In this document: in pieces, positions 11,439-24,517 of the stretch
Layout of the letters: every line of letters starts with the position of its first letter
How positions within the stretch are numbered: the first letter of the stretch is position 1
NCBI GenBank assembly: GCA_963969345.1
Contig: OZ017769.1
Coordinates: 6,141,725-6,205,724 of the forward strand
From: Turbatrix aceti
Lineage: Eukaryota > Nematoda > Chromadorea > Rhabditida > Panagrolaimidae
Length of the DNA stretch: 64,000 nt
Reading direction: 5' to 3'
Program-made: the position numbers and the translations under genes
The notes under the pieces: model-generated
The model's input: only the letters and a program-made list of their open reading frames with translations
Database searches by the model: none
What the model was told of the DNA's origin: nothing

Positions 11439-12712
11439 TGGCATTTGGGCGCCAAGTGACGCCGCGGGCCCATAAAATTGAATCATGTCCTGCAGCCGCG
11501 TGGTGTGGTGTGGTGTGGCTATCCGGCGGGCGAGAGAGGGGGGCGAAAAGTGTTCGTCGGGGGAATCGGTCGGCAACAAGTCCTCTGGATGGGCCATTAT
11601 GAACTGATGCGCTGCCAAGTGAGGACGGCTTCGATTGAAGCGCGCCGAAAGACGCGCTTTGTCTTCTGTCTGCTCTTCCGAGTGCCGGTTCTTCCTGGCT
11701 GAAGTCGTCGTTGTTGTGACCTTGTTCGTCGGCTGTAGGCCCTCGTCTTTGCTCAATCAAGCATGAAGAGAGGCGTATTCGGGCCGTTTTGTGGGGGCCG
11801 TGGCTGCTTGAGTTGACAAAGTGCCGGGATTACTTTTTATGCCACTGGCCTGGTCCCGGTCAACTTGCTCGTCGCCGGCGGTGGCGGCTGCGGCAGCGTT
11901 GTCCAAATTTATGAAGACCCAAAACAATTGCCTCCCAGGCCTTTTTAAGTGCGCGAAACGACAAACTGGTGATTTGAGCCGTTCCCGCATTCGGGAGAGG
12001 TCGCGATAGCTGACACACCCCGTCCAAGGGACAAACCAGCTAGTCAGCCAGCCGCCAACTGCCGCCTGCCTCGACTATCATTTCTGAGTGAGTGTCATCC
12101 GGCGGTGGGTGAGTGATGGTTCGGCGGGTGCCCGCGGCGACGAGAGGTGACTTGGTGGCTCGATATGCGACGGGTCTTGTCAGTAGTGTGCGTCGTAGTC
12201 GGGCAAATCCTTGAAAAAAAAAAGCGCCTCAGCATTGCCGGGCAGAGCGAGTCACAGCGCCGTCTGTCCATACGTGTTTTTCCTGTGCTATGCTGCCAAC
12301 CGGGCCGGGCTTTTCCCGATCGACCGACGGGAGCTCAACTTTTCTGGTTGGTTTTTGGTTGCGTGCGTTCGCTAGAGATTTGCGCCGTGCGTGTCCTGCC
12401 ACGGTTTTCACGCAAAATACTTCCTTCCTCCCTGGTCCGATTGGGTTCGAGGAATTTCTGTTTTCTTTCGTTTGATTGTCGCTTATTTATTGGCCTCGTT
12501 AAGAAACGTGCCGTCTAAATCCGTCCGCGTCCCGTTGTTTTTTTTGTGCGCTTCCTTCCAATTTACGAGTTTGGCGTGCTATTTACCAGCTTGGGTTTTC
12601 AGCCTTCGACCCGTCCTTCGTTCTCCGGCGGAATGGCCAGAAACAAGACCGTCGTCAGCCCTCAACTCCAGCCGTAGCTCGCACCTCGCTCCTGTGCCGT
12701 TCGCTCCTAAGG
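11439..12712. other. non-coding region upstream of lev-10-like gene
   Basis: No supported exon. The region probably holds the promoter and 5' UTR of the lev-10-like gene and may drive the nested gene as well. Short open frames on both strands lack the composition of coding sequence. Confidence 0.4.
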
Positions 12713-15700
12713 ATGTGGCTGGGGATCCTGATCGTCGTCATTCTCCTGCTGCCGGAGGTCCGGCTCGATGAAAGCGTCGGTGGCAGCCCTGAGACAGCGG
12801 ATACCTTCTTCCGTGAGTTTTGATGCGCGTAAAAATCGAGACTGGCTGGGCTCAAATGTTTTCCAAGTTTTCCGTCGTGGAGTGGCTACGGACAACAATT
12901 CACACAATTCGGGGAGTGCTGTTGCGGAAGAGGGCCGAAGATAAACATATCTTTTTTTCTCGAGGGGGCTTGGTGCTCTCTAATTAACCTGGTAGACGAG
13001 TTGAGCGGTGAGTGAGTGCACTTGAAGACATGCATCCTTCTCCTTCTCCTTCTCCCGCTCGCTCTCGGCTCTCGGGTGCTGCGCGCGATGCTTTCACTCC
13101 CGCTACAGCGCCTGCCTGGTAGCTTGTACACGCATTTTTGATCTCATTTGACCTGTCGGGGTCGACTCCGGCTCAGGTTGCTTGTTCTTTTACTCAGACG
13201 CAAAAGAACAAGCTGGGTTCGTCGCCATGATTTTTTTTGTGCCGCTGCAAAGAGACTGTAAAATCCTATTCACATCTTTCTTACTGCGCAAACTTTCTTT
13301 CTCCCAGGAAGCCACTAACAACCATGTCGCATGTTTTGGTGTCGTTTCGCTTTCTCACGACTCATTGTTTACAAAACAGCACGATGCACTCCCGAGACAA
13401 AGTACAACCTCGTTTTTCGCGGCTACCTCGTTTACGGGAGGGGGTTTTTATGCTTTCGGAGGGGGCAGGGGGTACAAGACAAGCGAATCTTGACGTAAAG
13501 CTTGGTCTCATTAATTTCTGCCACATGTTAAAACTCGGTGGCCGAAACTACTGTTCATATTTCCCGCCCCCGCAGTTGAACTTCATCCGCGCGTGTCCCC
13601 AGCATTTGTAGCTTACTCTTGATTTTGAGATTTGCGAACAAAAAACAAAAACAAAAACAATGCGAAGCCTGGAACGCGTCGTAGAGACGCGCATCGATAT
13701 GCTCGAACTCGAGAAGGCCGACGAGATCCAGGAAGACTGTCCGTTTTGCCGATCGCTTGACTGCGATATCATCTTTGCGCTCATGTTTACGTTCGTCATC
13801 GCCTGCCTCCTCGTACTCATCATGGTCTTCTGGCTCCGGGGTGTGCTCCAGTACGAAGAGTGAGTGACGCGCATGGAATTTGGGGGAGGAAAAATAAAAT
13901 ATAATTTTTTTTTCAAACAAAGCCAGTCTCGATTTTTACGCTTTTTTTCTCTTTTTTTTGGAGAAAATCCTGTCCTGCCTGCTTCCAGAATGCGATCACG
14001 TTTTTGACGCTTCGCTGACGGTTGGAAACTTTTCGTTTCCCTTTCCTCCCTCTTACAGCGGGAAAATGAGGAAAAAACTCAAGCATGAGGAAGTTCTTTT
14101 TGAAAACGTCCAGGTTTGTTTGTTTGTTGCGCCAAAAATTGGGAAACTGGGAACTTTGACATTCCGATTTTTTACACCTTGTGGAATTCATAAATAAATG
14201 ATTTTCAGTGTGTATACACGTTTGTCGCACGCAAAGGACAACGTGTAATGCTCGAATTCGATGACTTTCAACTTGCCGGTACCATTGACAGGTAAAATTC
14301 TGTTTAATTCTCCTCGCGCACTTTTTTTCTAACCGTCAGTATTTTTTTTCAGCTGCGATCTCGAATACGTCGACATTTACTCCGAACTTAAATCTGCCTC
14401 AGACGACCCGCTTTCCTTCACCCCCAGCCGCTACTGTGGCACCGTGTCCCCTCATATCAGAATCAGTCTCTACAACGTCCTTGTTCTCGTCTTTCACTCC
14501 CGCGTCGGCAAAAAACGCTCTGAAAAGCTCAAACTCACCGGTCACTACGAATTTATATCGGACGAAAAATACGTCCCGGGTAGGCCAGTTCCCGGCCACG
14601 ATTGCGCCTTCGTCGTCGATGCTGCGACTGCGTGAGTTGTTTTTTTGGGTTTTCAACTTTTAAAAATTGTTTTCAGAAGAACCGGCAGCATTTACTCCCC
14701 CACCTACCCTGGCACATATCCTCCGGTGAGTTTTCGCGAATTCCAAAGCTCTATTTGACCGCTGTTTCAGTACTTTCACTGTACATATCTCCTGCAAAGC
14801 GGAAATCAGTACGACAGGATCCGTGTCAATTTCAAGGATTTTGACATTTATTTCGGCGGCGAGCAGTGAGTTTTTCAAGGGATGGGTTGGTTTTATGTAC
14901 CACACAACTTGTTTTCAGTTGTCCCTACGACATGATGACAGTCTACGACGGGCCCACGAACCGCGACCCAATTATCCGGAAGGTGTGCGGGCTGCAACAG
15001 AAACTGGAGGTATTCAGCCTCGGTCCCGTGCTGTTGCTCGAGTTTAACACCACAGACCCCGCCAAGAACGACCCTCGGGGCTACGTGCTGGAGTACGAGT
15101 TCTCCGACCGATTCGTCAATGTCCATCATCTTCTGAACAATCAGAAAGGCGTGACGCACTTCCGCGGTACGGAATGCGACGTTCGGGTTCAGTCGAACCG
15201 GGAGACCGTTCATTACATTCATTCCCCGAATGTAGGTGTTTTTTGGAGCTTTTTCAGGTGACTGATTTTTAATTTACAGTATCCAAACATTTATCCGAGC
15301 AACACGACGTGCACCTACGTCCTGGATGGCCTGCAGGGTGACCAAAACCTCGAAAAAGTCGTCCTGGAGTTTGAAACAGCCAACATCATCAGCGACAAGG
15401 CGGGCATCAGCGAGTCCAGCGAGTGTGAAGGCACTTTCGTCGGTGTCGCGTTCTCCAGCGGCTCGATGAAGGCCGTGCTGGCCAACACGGAGGAAAGCGT
15501 GTTCGACGCGATGCTCTGTGAACGCCTGCCACCCACGTCGCCGCTGATGGGGCCCCACTTCAGCCAGGGGCCCCGCATGGTGCTGGTATTCGGCAGCATT
15601 GACATCCCGGTCGCCTACGCCAACGAGAAGACGCCCATCGGGTTCAGGGCAAAGGTCGAGTACAAGACAGGTGCGTTTTGTGCGCGCGACCAACAAATTT

Positions 15701-17650
15701 TTACTTTTACTTCTTTGCAGATTTCGGCATCCCTGGTGTTGCCGTTGGCGACTCGAACAAATGCCTCTTTCGTTTCCGCGACCGTCGTGGCTTTTTTAAC
15801 AGTCCTCGTTATCCTGCAAATGTGAGGCGTTGTTTTTGTGTTTCTAGAAATTATTTTTAATTGTTTTTAGTACCCGCTGGACACGAATTGCACCTATTTC
15901 ATCGAAGGCCACCCAGGCGACCAGATTCTGCTCTACTTTGAACAATTCGCGCTCTTTTCTGAAAACAGCGTCAACGAGTGCAACGATTTTGTCGAGATCT
16001 ACGACGTCTTCAGGAACGGCGCGGAGGAGCGCGTCGTACTGCAGGCCAAGCATTGCTGGACTATTTTCCCAGGCCCGACCAATTCCTTTTTCGGCTCCCA
16101 CGAAATGCGCGTGGTTTTCTCAAGTGACTCGTTTGGCAGTTCCAACGGCTTCAAGGCGTTCTACGAGATCCGCAGGGCTTTCAAGGAGGACGTGCCGAGT
16201 GCCGTTGATTCTGACCGCCGGCACTGCGGCCAACGCATTGAGGCCAGAGACGGCGCGACGTCGGGATCGTTCCACTCACCTGGCTTTCCAGTGAAGTACA
16301 GCAAGGATCTTCTTTGCGATTGGGAGATTGTGGCGCGTCCGGGGCATCAGGTGCTGCTGCGACTCGTCGCATTGGACATCGAAGGCGAGATTTTGCCGGG
16401 GAAGACCATGTGCAGCAGTGCCATTATCCGCATCCACCGAAGCAGGAACAGGACTCTTGATCACGTCATCTGTGGCACAAATGCGGCGGTTATGTCGCCG
16501 ATGGTGTCACCCAATAACACCCTTCGCATCAGCTTTCTCACCGCTCCCGAGAAGGTCAACGGTCTTACGGGATTCAATTTTTCGTGGACTGAAGTTCGGC
16601 ATGTTGAACGTGAGTTTTGAATCGCGCGTTGGATTTTGACGAGTACAGAAACGTTGCAGAGAACTCGGATTGCCCCGCGGACACGCACTACATGTGCAGC
16701 TACACGAAGCTTTGCATCCGCCGCGAGTTGCGCTGCGACGGAGACGTCAACTGCGGAGAGAACGATGACACCGATGAGAAACACTGTAAGTTTTTGGTTG
16801 CCTAACACGCGTTCCTTGTTTGTTTGTTCGTTTGTTTGTTTGTCTCCGGAGACCCGGCGTGCTGTGACTCACCCGCTTGCCTACCTAGGTGCTAACCACG
16901 CGTCTACCGAAAAGTTCCGTCTGCCGTGGGAGATGAAATCGATCGCTACTAATCCCGCACTGCCGGCGACGGCACTCGCTGCTGCTGCCAGCTTGCTTGC
17001 ACTGCTTGCCTAACACCGCCACTGCCACTGCATCTGCATCTAAACGACGGGTCGACATATCGAAGAGGCTTCAGGCAACGTCGCGGAGAAAGATGCCGAC
17101 AAGAAAACCGTCGTTATCGCGGCTATTTTCTCATTTGGCATCTTCACGTTCATCTTCTCCGTCTTCTGCTACCTCTTTGTCATGAAATACCGCCGAAAGC
17201 AGAAGAAGAAGCACCGGAGGGCGGCCGGCGGTGGGCAGGGCGATGGACAGCCTCGGGCCCGGGCTAGGAGGCCTTATCGACAGCCAATGCCCATGGATAA
17301 AACGTACTCTGCCGGCGACGATGCTTTTGTCACAGAGTATGACGGGTGAGTGTTCTCACAGTCCGCGCAACACTTCAACGGGAGTTTACAGGTACATTCC
17401 ATCCCCCGCGACGTCCCGCTTCGTGCATCACGATGCGATCGGTCGCATCCAGCCTTCGCCTCCTTCTTCTCGCCACCATCGCCATCACCGAAAACGCGCG
17501 GATTCCAAAACCGCAAATTCACCGGTAGCCACCGCCTCGGCATCGCATCCGACAACGAAGATCGTCGTTCAGCAGCCCTCAACCGACTCTCCGGCGACTT
17601 CGACACCCGAGTTTCCGCCCAAGTCTGGGCAATACACTTTTTACGGCTAA
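12713..17650 (+). CDS. lev-10: LEV-10-like receptor-clustering protein: five CUB domains, LDLa, transmembrane
   Basis: Thirteen exons (12713-12812, 13989-14113, 14209-14291, 14353-14631, 14677-14725, 14771-14865, 14919-15231, 15280-15670, 15721-15821, 15871-16609, 16660-16785, 17075-17345, 17392-17650) give 976 residues. The first exon encodes a signal peptide (WLGILIVVILLLP). CUB domains start near residues 35, 185, 331, 492 and 631. An LDLa module (CRxxLRCDGDVNCG-like, ~760-801) follows, then a transmembrane helix at ~812-834 and a basic, His/Ser/Pro-rich tail ending YTFYG. Five CUBs, one LDLa and one helix is the layout of C. elegans LEV-10, which clusters levamisole-type acetylcholine receptors at muscle synapses. 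The first intron (12813-13988) contains an eat-18-like gene, as in C. elegans. A mutually exclusive last exon lies at 16889-17013. Confidence 0.88.
13660..13863 (+). CDS. eat-18: EAT-18-like small single-pass membrane protein, nested in lev-10 intron 1
   Basis: A single exon encodes 67 residues: an acidic N-terminal half with two cysteines (DCPFCRSLDC), then one helix (IIFALMFTFVIACLLVLIMVF) and a short tail. The gene lies on the same strand inside the first intron of the lev-10-like gene. C. elegans EAT-18 is a 71-residue single-pass protein encoded within the lev-10 locus and needed for pharyngeal nicotinic receptors. Size, topology and position match; residue-level orthology was not tested. 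An AATAAA at 13893 supports an independent 3' end. The stop codon overlaps a donor-like GTGAGT, but splicing from it to the next lev-10 exon would shift frame, so the two products are probably separate. Confidence 0.75.
   Translation: MRSLERVVETRIDMLELEKADEIQEDCPFCRSLDCDIIFALMFTFVIACLLVLIMVFWLRGVLQYEE
16889..17013 (+). CDS. lev-10: alternative last exon of lev-10-like gene, GPI- or secreted-type tail
   Basis: An acceptor CTACCTAG ends at 16888. Joined to the donor at 16785 it keeps the frame, completes the last LDLa cysteine codon (T + GT), and reads ~40 residues to a stop. These end in small residues followed by a hydrophobic stretch (ALAAAASLLALLA), which looks like a GPI-anchor signal. 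Using the exon at 17075 also restores Cys (T + GC), but adds a transmembrane helix. The two ends therefore look mutually exclusive. C. elegans LEV-10 is known to have several isoforms and its extracellular part suffices for function, so a non-transmembrane form is plausible. No transcript evidence is available here. Confidence 0.5.
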
Positions 17651-18030
17651 TCCCCACCCCCAGTGCCAGTGCCGCCTCTCACGCTCCCTCCCATATGTGC
17701 CTAAGTAAAGTTTACTGCAACCCGGTTGTGCAAAATAATTGCAAAATGTTTGGGGGGGGGGGGGAGGGGCGCTCGAAGGAAGGAGAAAAGGTGTGTTGTT
17801 TGTTGGCCCCGTTGAAAGCACGCGGCAGGGCAAAAAAACACTTGAGGCCGCCGAACAGCCGGCCGCCAGCGGCCACGGCCACGGCAAGGCCGCCGGCGCT
17901 CTATTGATTTCACCACTCTCAGCAGTGGTTTTTCTCCGCGTACGCGCCTGGCGTGTGCGTGAACGTGGGAGTTGTCGCTTTCACGAGTGGTTTATCTGGC
18001 TTGCTGCACGCACGCAATCAAAAACAAGCG
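17651..18030. other. spacer with poly-G run
   Basis: This spacer follows the lev-10-like stop and has a run of about 13 G (interrupted once) near 17752-17765. No exon is supported. No canonical AATAAA is seen close to the stop. Confidence 0.4.
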
Positions 18031-19577
18031 ATGGCTTCTGTGTCCTGGAGCAACGACAGCGCTATCAGCATTGGGACTTCGCCGGTAGGATATAGTTTAT
18101 AGTTGGAAAAAACGGTAGATAAAACATAAAATTCCTTGCAGCACGCCCCTGGCTCTGGCCCTGATTCTGGGCACAACAATGCCTCTCTATCTTCGGTACC
18201 GGCACCGTCGTCAAATCTGACAGATCGGCTTCGGGCATTTACGCTCACCAACCTGTACGCGCCCAGCAAACAGTGGAAATCCATTGTTAAGAAAATCGAG
18301 ACTGCCGAGCTGTTGTCAGGCGCAGAGGAGTGTTTTCTCGTCGCCAGGATGGGGTTCAAGTTGCTCGAGTTTGCCCGGGTGTGAGTTGACTGTCTTCTAA
18401 GTAACGTTCAATCGTGTGATACCTTCAGATTCCGAAATCCAACTCAAGACGAGATATTTGCTTTCGGCTGCCACATCCTAGGATCTTATAATCATATAAA
18501 CTTGGTAAGTCCCATACTGACTAGAATTGGCCTGCTTAAAGGACATTTCAGGATTCCTACTGTCGCGGATCGTCGAGCCGAGTTTCCGAATGGATCTCGC
18601 GTGCTCGTGTAAGACTCCGCGATGAGCAGCTGCTAGATCTGCGGGCCTACAGCTCTCGCAAGCGAAAACGAGACCCCGATACCGCTGGCGAAAGTCTGCA
18701 CGACCGGCTACAGGGCCTGCCGGAAGACCACCCGGAAGTTCCGCAGCTCATTGAACAAACCAGAGCATATCGACTGGACTGCGCCTCCAAGCAATCAATC
18801 GGCGAGACGTTGACCCGTTTTCCGTTGTATTGCAACGATTCCAAGCTGGTAAGACCCTTGCAGAAGCATCTGACGTAAAAACCGGATGTTGTGTTCCATT
18901 TTTCAGCTACTAGATGATTTTGAAAGCTCATTCTGTCCAAATGCGAGCAAATTTGAGGCAAAGTGGAAAAAAACTTGCAACAGGCTGATCGCGCTTATCT
19001 CGCAGAGTCTGCCTCCTGCGAAAGTGGCAGAGGTCGAGGCTTTTACCAACTTTTCTGGTAACGGTAAGATTTTGATGTTCCACCCGGGATATGAATTGCA
19101 CGCAGAATGTTTCAGATGCGGACGCTATAAACGGCCTGGTTCGGCTCATGGCGCTCATCAACTTCCAGAACTGCCGGGTCAAGTTCACGCGGATCCATCA
19201 CATTTACAATAGACTCGAGGTTGGTTATTCGAGTCAACTGGAATCAGATTTTTACTTTGCAGAGCGCAGCCTCAGAGGAAGAAGCTCTCGACAAAATGAG
19301 CAAGCTCGGCTGCGACCAACACTGCATCCTGCAGTACGGCGCCGACCGATCGCAGTACTACCTCGTCGTCGCCTGCCAAGCCATTCCCATCCGAGGCAAC
19401 TTTAGCATCGCGCTTCTCGCGTACATCGCCGCCATCTGGGTTTTCCGAATCAGGTACAACAGCCACGTCAACGACGTCTGTCACCTGCTAGAGCGCCTAA
19501 TGGGCATCAAGTGCTCGACCTGTCCCAACACGATCAAAGACGTCATCTTCAAGTATCTCCCTGACCTGTGCCAGTAA
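18031..19577 (+). CDS. unrecognised protein, seven exons
   Basis: Exons 18031-18084, 18142-18380, 18429-18504, 18552-18848, 18907-19063, 19116-19219 and 19263-19577 give 413 residues, with phases agreeing at all six junctions and introns of 43-61 bp. I do not recognise a family. The protein is mostly soluble. It has a basic patch that could be a nuclear signal (SSRKRKRDPD, ~residue 155) and a hydrophobic stretch in the last quarter (FSIALLAYIAAIWVF) that may be a buried core or one membrane helix. The last 40 residues are Cys-containing (CSTCPN). The exon model is good because long frames and sites agree; the start codon is the least certain part. Confidence 0.6.
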
Positions 19578-20022
19578 TGCGGGAATGCGAAAGAAAAGAC
19601 GAAAGACAAAAGTGTGCGAGTTGTGTTCCTCCGAAATTAATTAAAAATTGACTTGAATGACTGACATGAGAATCACCTTCCGTGGTCGTTCGAGGTCATT
19701 TCCTCGTGCTTCGTGCTCGATCTGGGCTGAGCCAGGTGGCACGGTGATCCCGTTACGCTGCATCATCTCGTCTCATTAATGACAATGCAAAGACATGAGT
19801 CTGTGAGGCTTATTACGACGACGCCCTCGCAATTGTACGATCCACGGGGGTCGCGAGCGGGGAATCAGAGCGCGAAGTGGTTTTTGCCGGCTCTCCGAGG
19901 TTAAAATAAACAACAGCGGATGCGGCGACGAACGACGGCAGGTGATAATTGCGCCAGCCCGTCGCGCGGTTTACGACGCCCAGCGGTAGTTTGATCCAGA
20001 GACGCGATCGCGATCGGTTTTG
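19578..20022. other. intergenic spacer
   Basis: About 445 bp between two genes on the same strand, with no supported exon or RNA gene. It is too long for a typical nematode operon spacer. Confidence 0.4.
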
Positions 20023-21590
20023 ATGTTGACCTCCTCTGCGCTACTGCTACTTGCCCTCCTCGCGAGAGGCGTCGTTCTCGGCTTTCCTGGCATTGAGGAG
20101 TCCGAGAATAACGATGTTACGGACTACAAGCCGCCCAATCGAATAGTTTGTGAGTTTCCATCCCATCCGGGCCACCTGGAAGGATAAACTTGGAAGTTTG
20201 ATAATTTTCAGCCGCTGAACTCGTCTGCACGGAGCGCGATCTGCAGCTGCACGTCCTGCTCCAACGCCCGCTCATTCAACCCGTCCGCGTTTTTGTCAAA
20301 GATCAGTCCGCGAATCCGCACTGTGTTCATCTTTACGAATCCAATGCCACGCACAATGCCCTCATGTTCAGGGTGCCGTTGTCGACTTGTGGCATGCAGC
20401 GTATTCAAACCCACTCGGTGAGAAACCCCCCATTCCCGAGCCCGCCGATTCATCCATCCCCCCCCCTTTTGCAGAACCGTTTCTCCTTTGCGACGTCGGT
20501 AGTAGTCTCGTTCCATCGCTTCTTCGTCGGCAGTCACGACCGGGCATTCCGCATCACCTGTGACTACGCTATTTCCATGCCCCCGCCGCATCAAGATGTT
20601 ACAGCGGGCGTCGGAGTTTCGGAAGACGATGAAAAAGACGTGGAACGCGTTTTTCCTGAAGGCCCGGTTTGTGGTTATCAGCTGCTCGTCGCCGCTAATG
20701 CGACCCTTGTTGCTGCTAAAACTGTTCGCGTGGGTGATGAGCTGGAACATCGCTGGCATTGTGATGACATGGCCCCTGGCCAGTTTCTCTTCATCCATGA
20801 CTGTTATGTCAATCCTGAGTTCACGCTTGATGAAGACCCGCTTCTTGTTGATTCTAACGGTGAGTAGAGATACGGTATTGTCGGGTCCCGACGCGAAATT
20901 TTGGGTTTTTGGGTCCTGGCACGAAATTTGAGTTTTCGGGTCTCGGCACGAAAATAAAGATTTTCGTGTCGGGAACACTGTAGAAATCATAAAACCTATA
21001 TCAGTGATGGTCCAAAACTACTGAAAATAATTTCTTGTGTTGCAGGATGTACGGTAGACGCCGCAGGCATCGGTCAGATCCAATACGCCTCCAACGGCCG
21101 ATCCGCCAAGTCACGCCACCTGGCTTACAAATTCGCAGACCATCCAAATGTGCTCTTCAAGTGCACGGTATCGATCTGCGAGGAAGACAGCTGCACCTTC
21201 ACCGACGGGAGCCCTGTATCGCTGGTGAGTGACTCACGATAAAAGAATTCCTATTCTTTCAATCATGCAATCTTTCAGCCTCTCAACTGCTCGTCACCCC
21301 GCCGAGCGCCTCGCTCCATCGATCAGTCTGCCGCACCCCCCCTGCCCCACCCGAGCGTTGAGCTGAGCGAAGTCGTCCAGGTCGAAGAAGTCTCCCTCGC
21401 TTCCTCCCGACTGGAAAACAACAGGCAGGAAGACAACACAACAGCCAGCAGCAGCATCCGTTCCGGGCTCTGCTTCGAATCCGCGGTGCACACGGCTCTG
21501 CTCGTCGTGAGCGTGGGTCTGCTCGTGGCGGCAGCGCTGGTCGCGTGTCTCTCACGTCGCAGCAGAGCATCCGGATGCCAGGCAGCTTAG
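20023..21590 (+). CDS. ZP-domain (cuticlin-like) membrane protein
   Basis: Five exons (20023-20149, 20212-20417, 20475-20859, 21046-21224, 21279-21590) give 402 residues. An N-terminal signal peptide (SSALLLLALLARGVVLGF) leads into a ZP domain that opens with ELVCTERDLQLHV. Conserved features are the CGMQRIQTHS block, the run SVVVSFHRFFVGSHDRAFRI before CDY, and a second half with paired cysteines (FKCTVSICEEDSC). A basic RRAPR stretch could be the processing site, and a transmembrane helix (ALLVVSVGLLVAAALVAC) with a short basic tail ends the protein. Nematode cuticlins of this layout polymerise in the cuticle after cleavage. The third intron (20860-21045) contains a repeat shared with introns of other genes. 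Confidence 0.82.
20860..21045 (+). repeat. intron with repeat family B sequence
   Basis: Shortly after the donor GTGAGT the intron reads GTATTGTCGGGTCCCGACGC, then near-repeats of a (TCGGGTC)(GGCACGAAA) unit, ending with GTGTCGGGAACACTG. Related sequence occurs in introns at 54011-54423 and 56689-57020. Confidence 0.5.
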
Positions 21591-22223
21591 GTGGACGGGT
21601 GACCTGGTCCGCCATCGACTGGGCTAATCCGCTCCGGGCGCGCGTTATCACGCACCACTCCCTTCCTTTGTTCCGCCTCGATTTTTGTTGACTCACTCCC
21701 TCCGAGTTTACATATTTTCATTCACCACACACTTAAAAGGAGACAAAAAAATGGACAAAATAACTTAGCCATACGTATTGAACGACACAGTACAAATCCG
21801 TAAAAAATCGAACAATAAATTGACAAAAGGCGCGCTCTGTGGAGAATATCACAAGGCCATTTTTGATCAACCTTTTTTAAATAAAAACCAAAAAGTGTTC
21901 TTTTAATCAATGAAAAAGTGATATAGCGATTAGATTAGGCTCAACCACGCAGCGAAGACGCGGAAGGGGGGCTGGGTGGGTTATTTTTACAAGAGCGGTA
22001 AGAGGAGCGTTCGAGGATAGCGAAAAGGCTTATCGGTCGGGGACGGACGCGTTCGTGTCGAGACCTTTACCGTACCGTTGGCTCATGTTGACAACAAATG
22101 CCGCATCAATCGCCAGCACAAAAAAAAAGGCCAAGGACCAAGGGAATTCCCGGATGTGTTAACAATCAAAAGCAACAATTGAAGACAGAATCAACGCAAC
22201 AGCACCGAAACAAACACAAACAC
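21591..22223. other. convergent 3' spacer
   Basis: The spacer lies between the 3' ends of the ZP gene (+) and rab-11 (-). It is AT-rich in the middle, with AATAAA at about 21812, and I see no exon. Confidence 0.4.
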
Positions 22224-23268
<1,045 letters not shown>

Positions 23269-23684
23269 GATGTATTACACTGGTGCAAAATTTTGACGAA
23301 TAATAGACAAAATAAAAGACGTACAGAGACTCAAAATCAGGCTTCGACGAACACGCGACCAAACCACGTCAGCATCGATCGCGCTGTCTGGCTGAGCGAG
23401 CGAGCGCAAAGCGGAGACACACTGCGCTGCGAGGGTTCCTAGACGGAACGCCGCACGCTGCATGTCAGTACCGTAGCGTGCGGCCTTCCCATTTCGTGGC
23501 GAGTCGCAGCGTGCTCTCTTTTTCGCTTTAGCCTGTTTTCTTCCGTTTTCGACCATTTTCCTACATTTTGCTTCTTTTTTCGTCATTTTTGTTTTATTTT
23601 CCGTGCCACTGTTTTATAACTTTGCTTGATTGTTCATTGTGCTGACCTAAACCTTATTTCAGGGTACACGCGGTATTTTTCGAG
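23269..23684. promoter_or_regulatory. bidirectional promoter region, rab-11 / rpl-7
   Basis: This is 416 bp between divergent start codons. A TTATTTCAG ending at 23662, 22 bases before the rpl-7 ATG, is a likely spliced-leader acceptor or 5' UTR intron end. No exon is supported otherwise. Confidence 0.5.
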
Positions 23685-24517
23685 ATGGTTGAGACTAAGC
23701 GACTCCCCGAAGTTCCTGAAACCGTGCTGAAGACGCGTCGTCTTCGAGCCACTCAGGCCGAAAACGCGAAGCTTGCTGCCGCGAAGGCCAAGACTGTGAG
23801 TTTGCTTGTGTTTTCTTGGATTGAAGTTGGTTGTTCTTTTTTTAGCTTGCTAAGGCTCGTCACGGCGAGATCTTCAAGCGCGCGTCTACCTACATCGCCG
23901 AATACCGACGCAAGGAGCGCGCTGAGATTAACCGCAAGCGCAACGCCAAGCTTGCCGGAAACTACTACGTTCCTTCTGAGCCCAAGCTCGCCTTTGTCGT
24001 CCGTATCCGCGGTATCAACAAGGTCGATCCCCGCACGAAGAAGACCCTCCAGCTCCTTCGTCTTCGACAGATCAACAACGGCGTCTTCGTCAAGCTGAAC
24101 AAGGCCACGCTCCAGATGCTTCGTATCGCCGATCCCTACATTGCCTGGGGCTACCCCACGCAGAAGACCATCCACGACCTCGTCTACAAGCGCGGATACG
24201 CCAAGATCAACAAGCAGCGCATCGCCATCACCGACAACGCTATCGTTGAAGAGGCTCTCGGTGAGTGATGCTTTGGGTGTTTTTATATATGTATTTTGTT
24301 CTCTGCAGGCAAGCAAAACATCATCTGTACCGAGGATATCATCCACGAGATCTTCAACGTCGGCCCCAACTTCAAGACGGTCAGCAACTTCTTGTGGCCC
24401 TTCAAGCTGAACAACCCCTCGGGTGGTTTCACCAAGAAGGCGAACCACTACGTCGAAGGTGGCGACTTTGGTAACCGCGAGGAAGAAATCAACAAGCTCG
24501 TTCAGCGAATGATCTAA
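23685..24517 (+). CDS. rpl-7: 60S ribosomal protein L7 (uL30)
   Basis: Three exons (23685-23795, 23846-24260, 24309-24517) give 244 residues. The basic N-terminal helix ([24 protein letters not shown]) and the core block [19 protein letters not shown] are typical of uL30, followed by [10 protein letters not shown] and [15 protein letters not shown] near the end. The protein belongs to the large ribosomal subunit. Introns are 50 and 48 bp. Confidence 0.97.

Noticed and set aside
13660..14113. joining the eat-18-like exon to the next lev-10 exon as one gene
   Set aside because: Splicing from the GTGAGT at the stop codon to the acceptor at 13988 shifts frame and hits a stop within a few codons. 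The signal-peptide exon at 12713 joins in phase instead.
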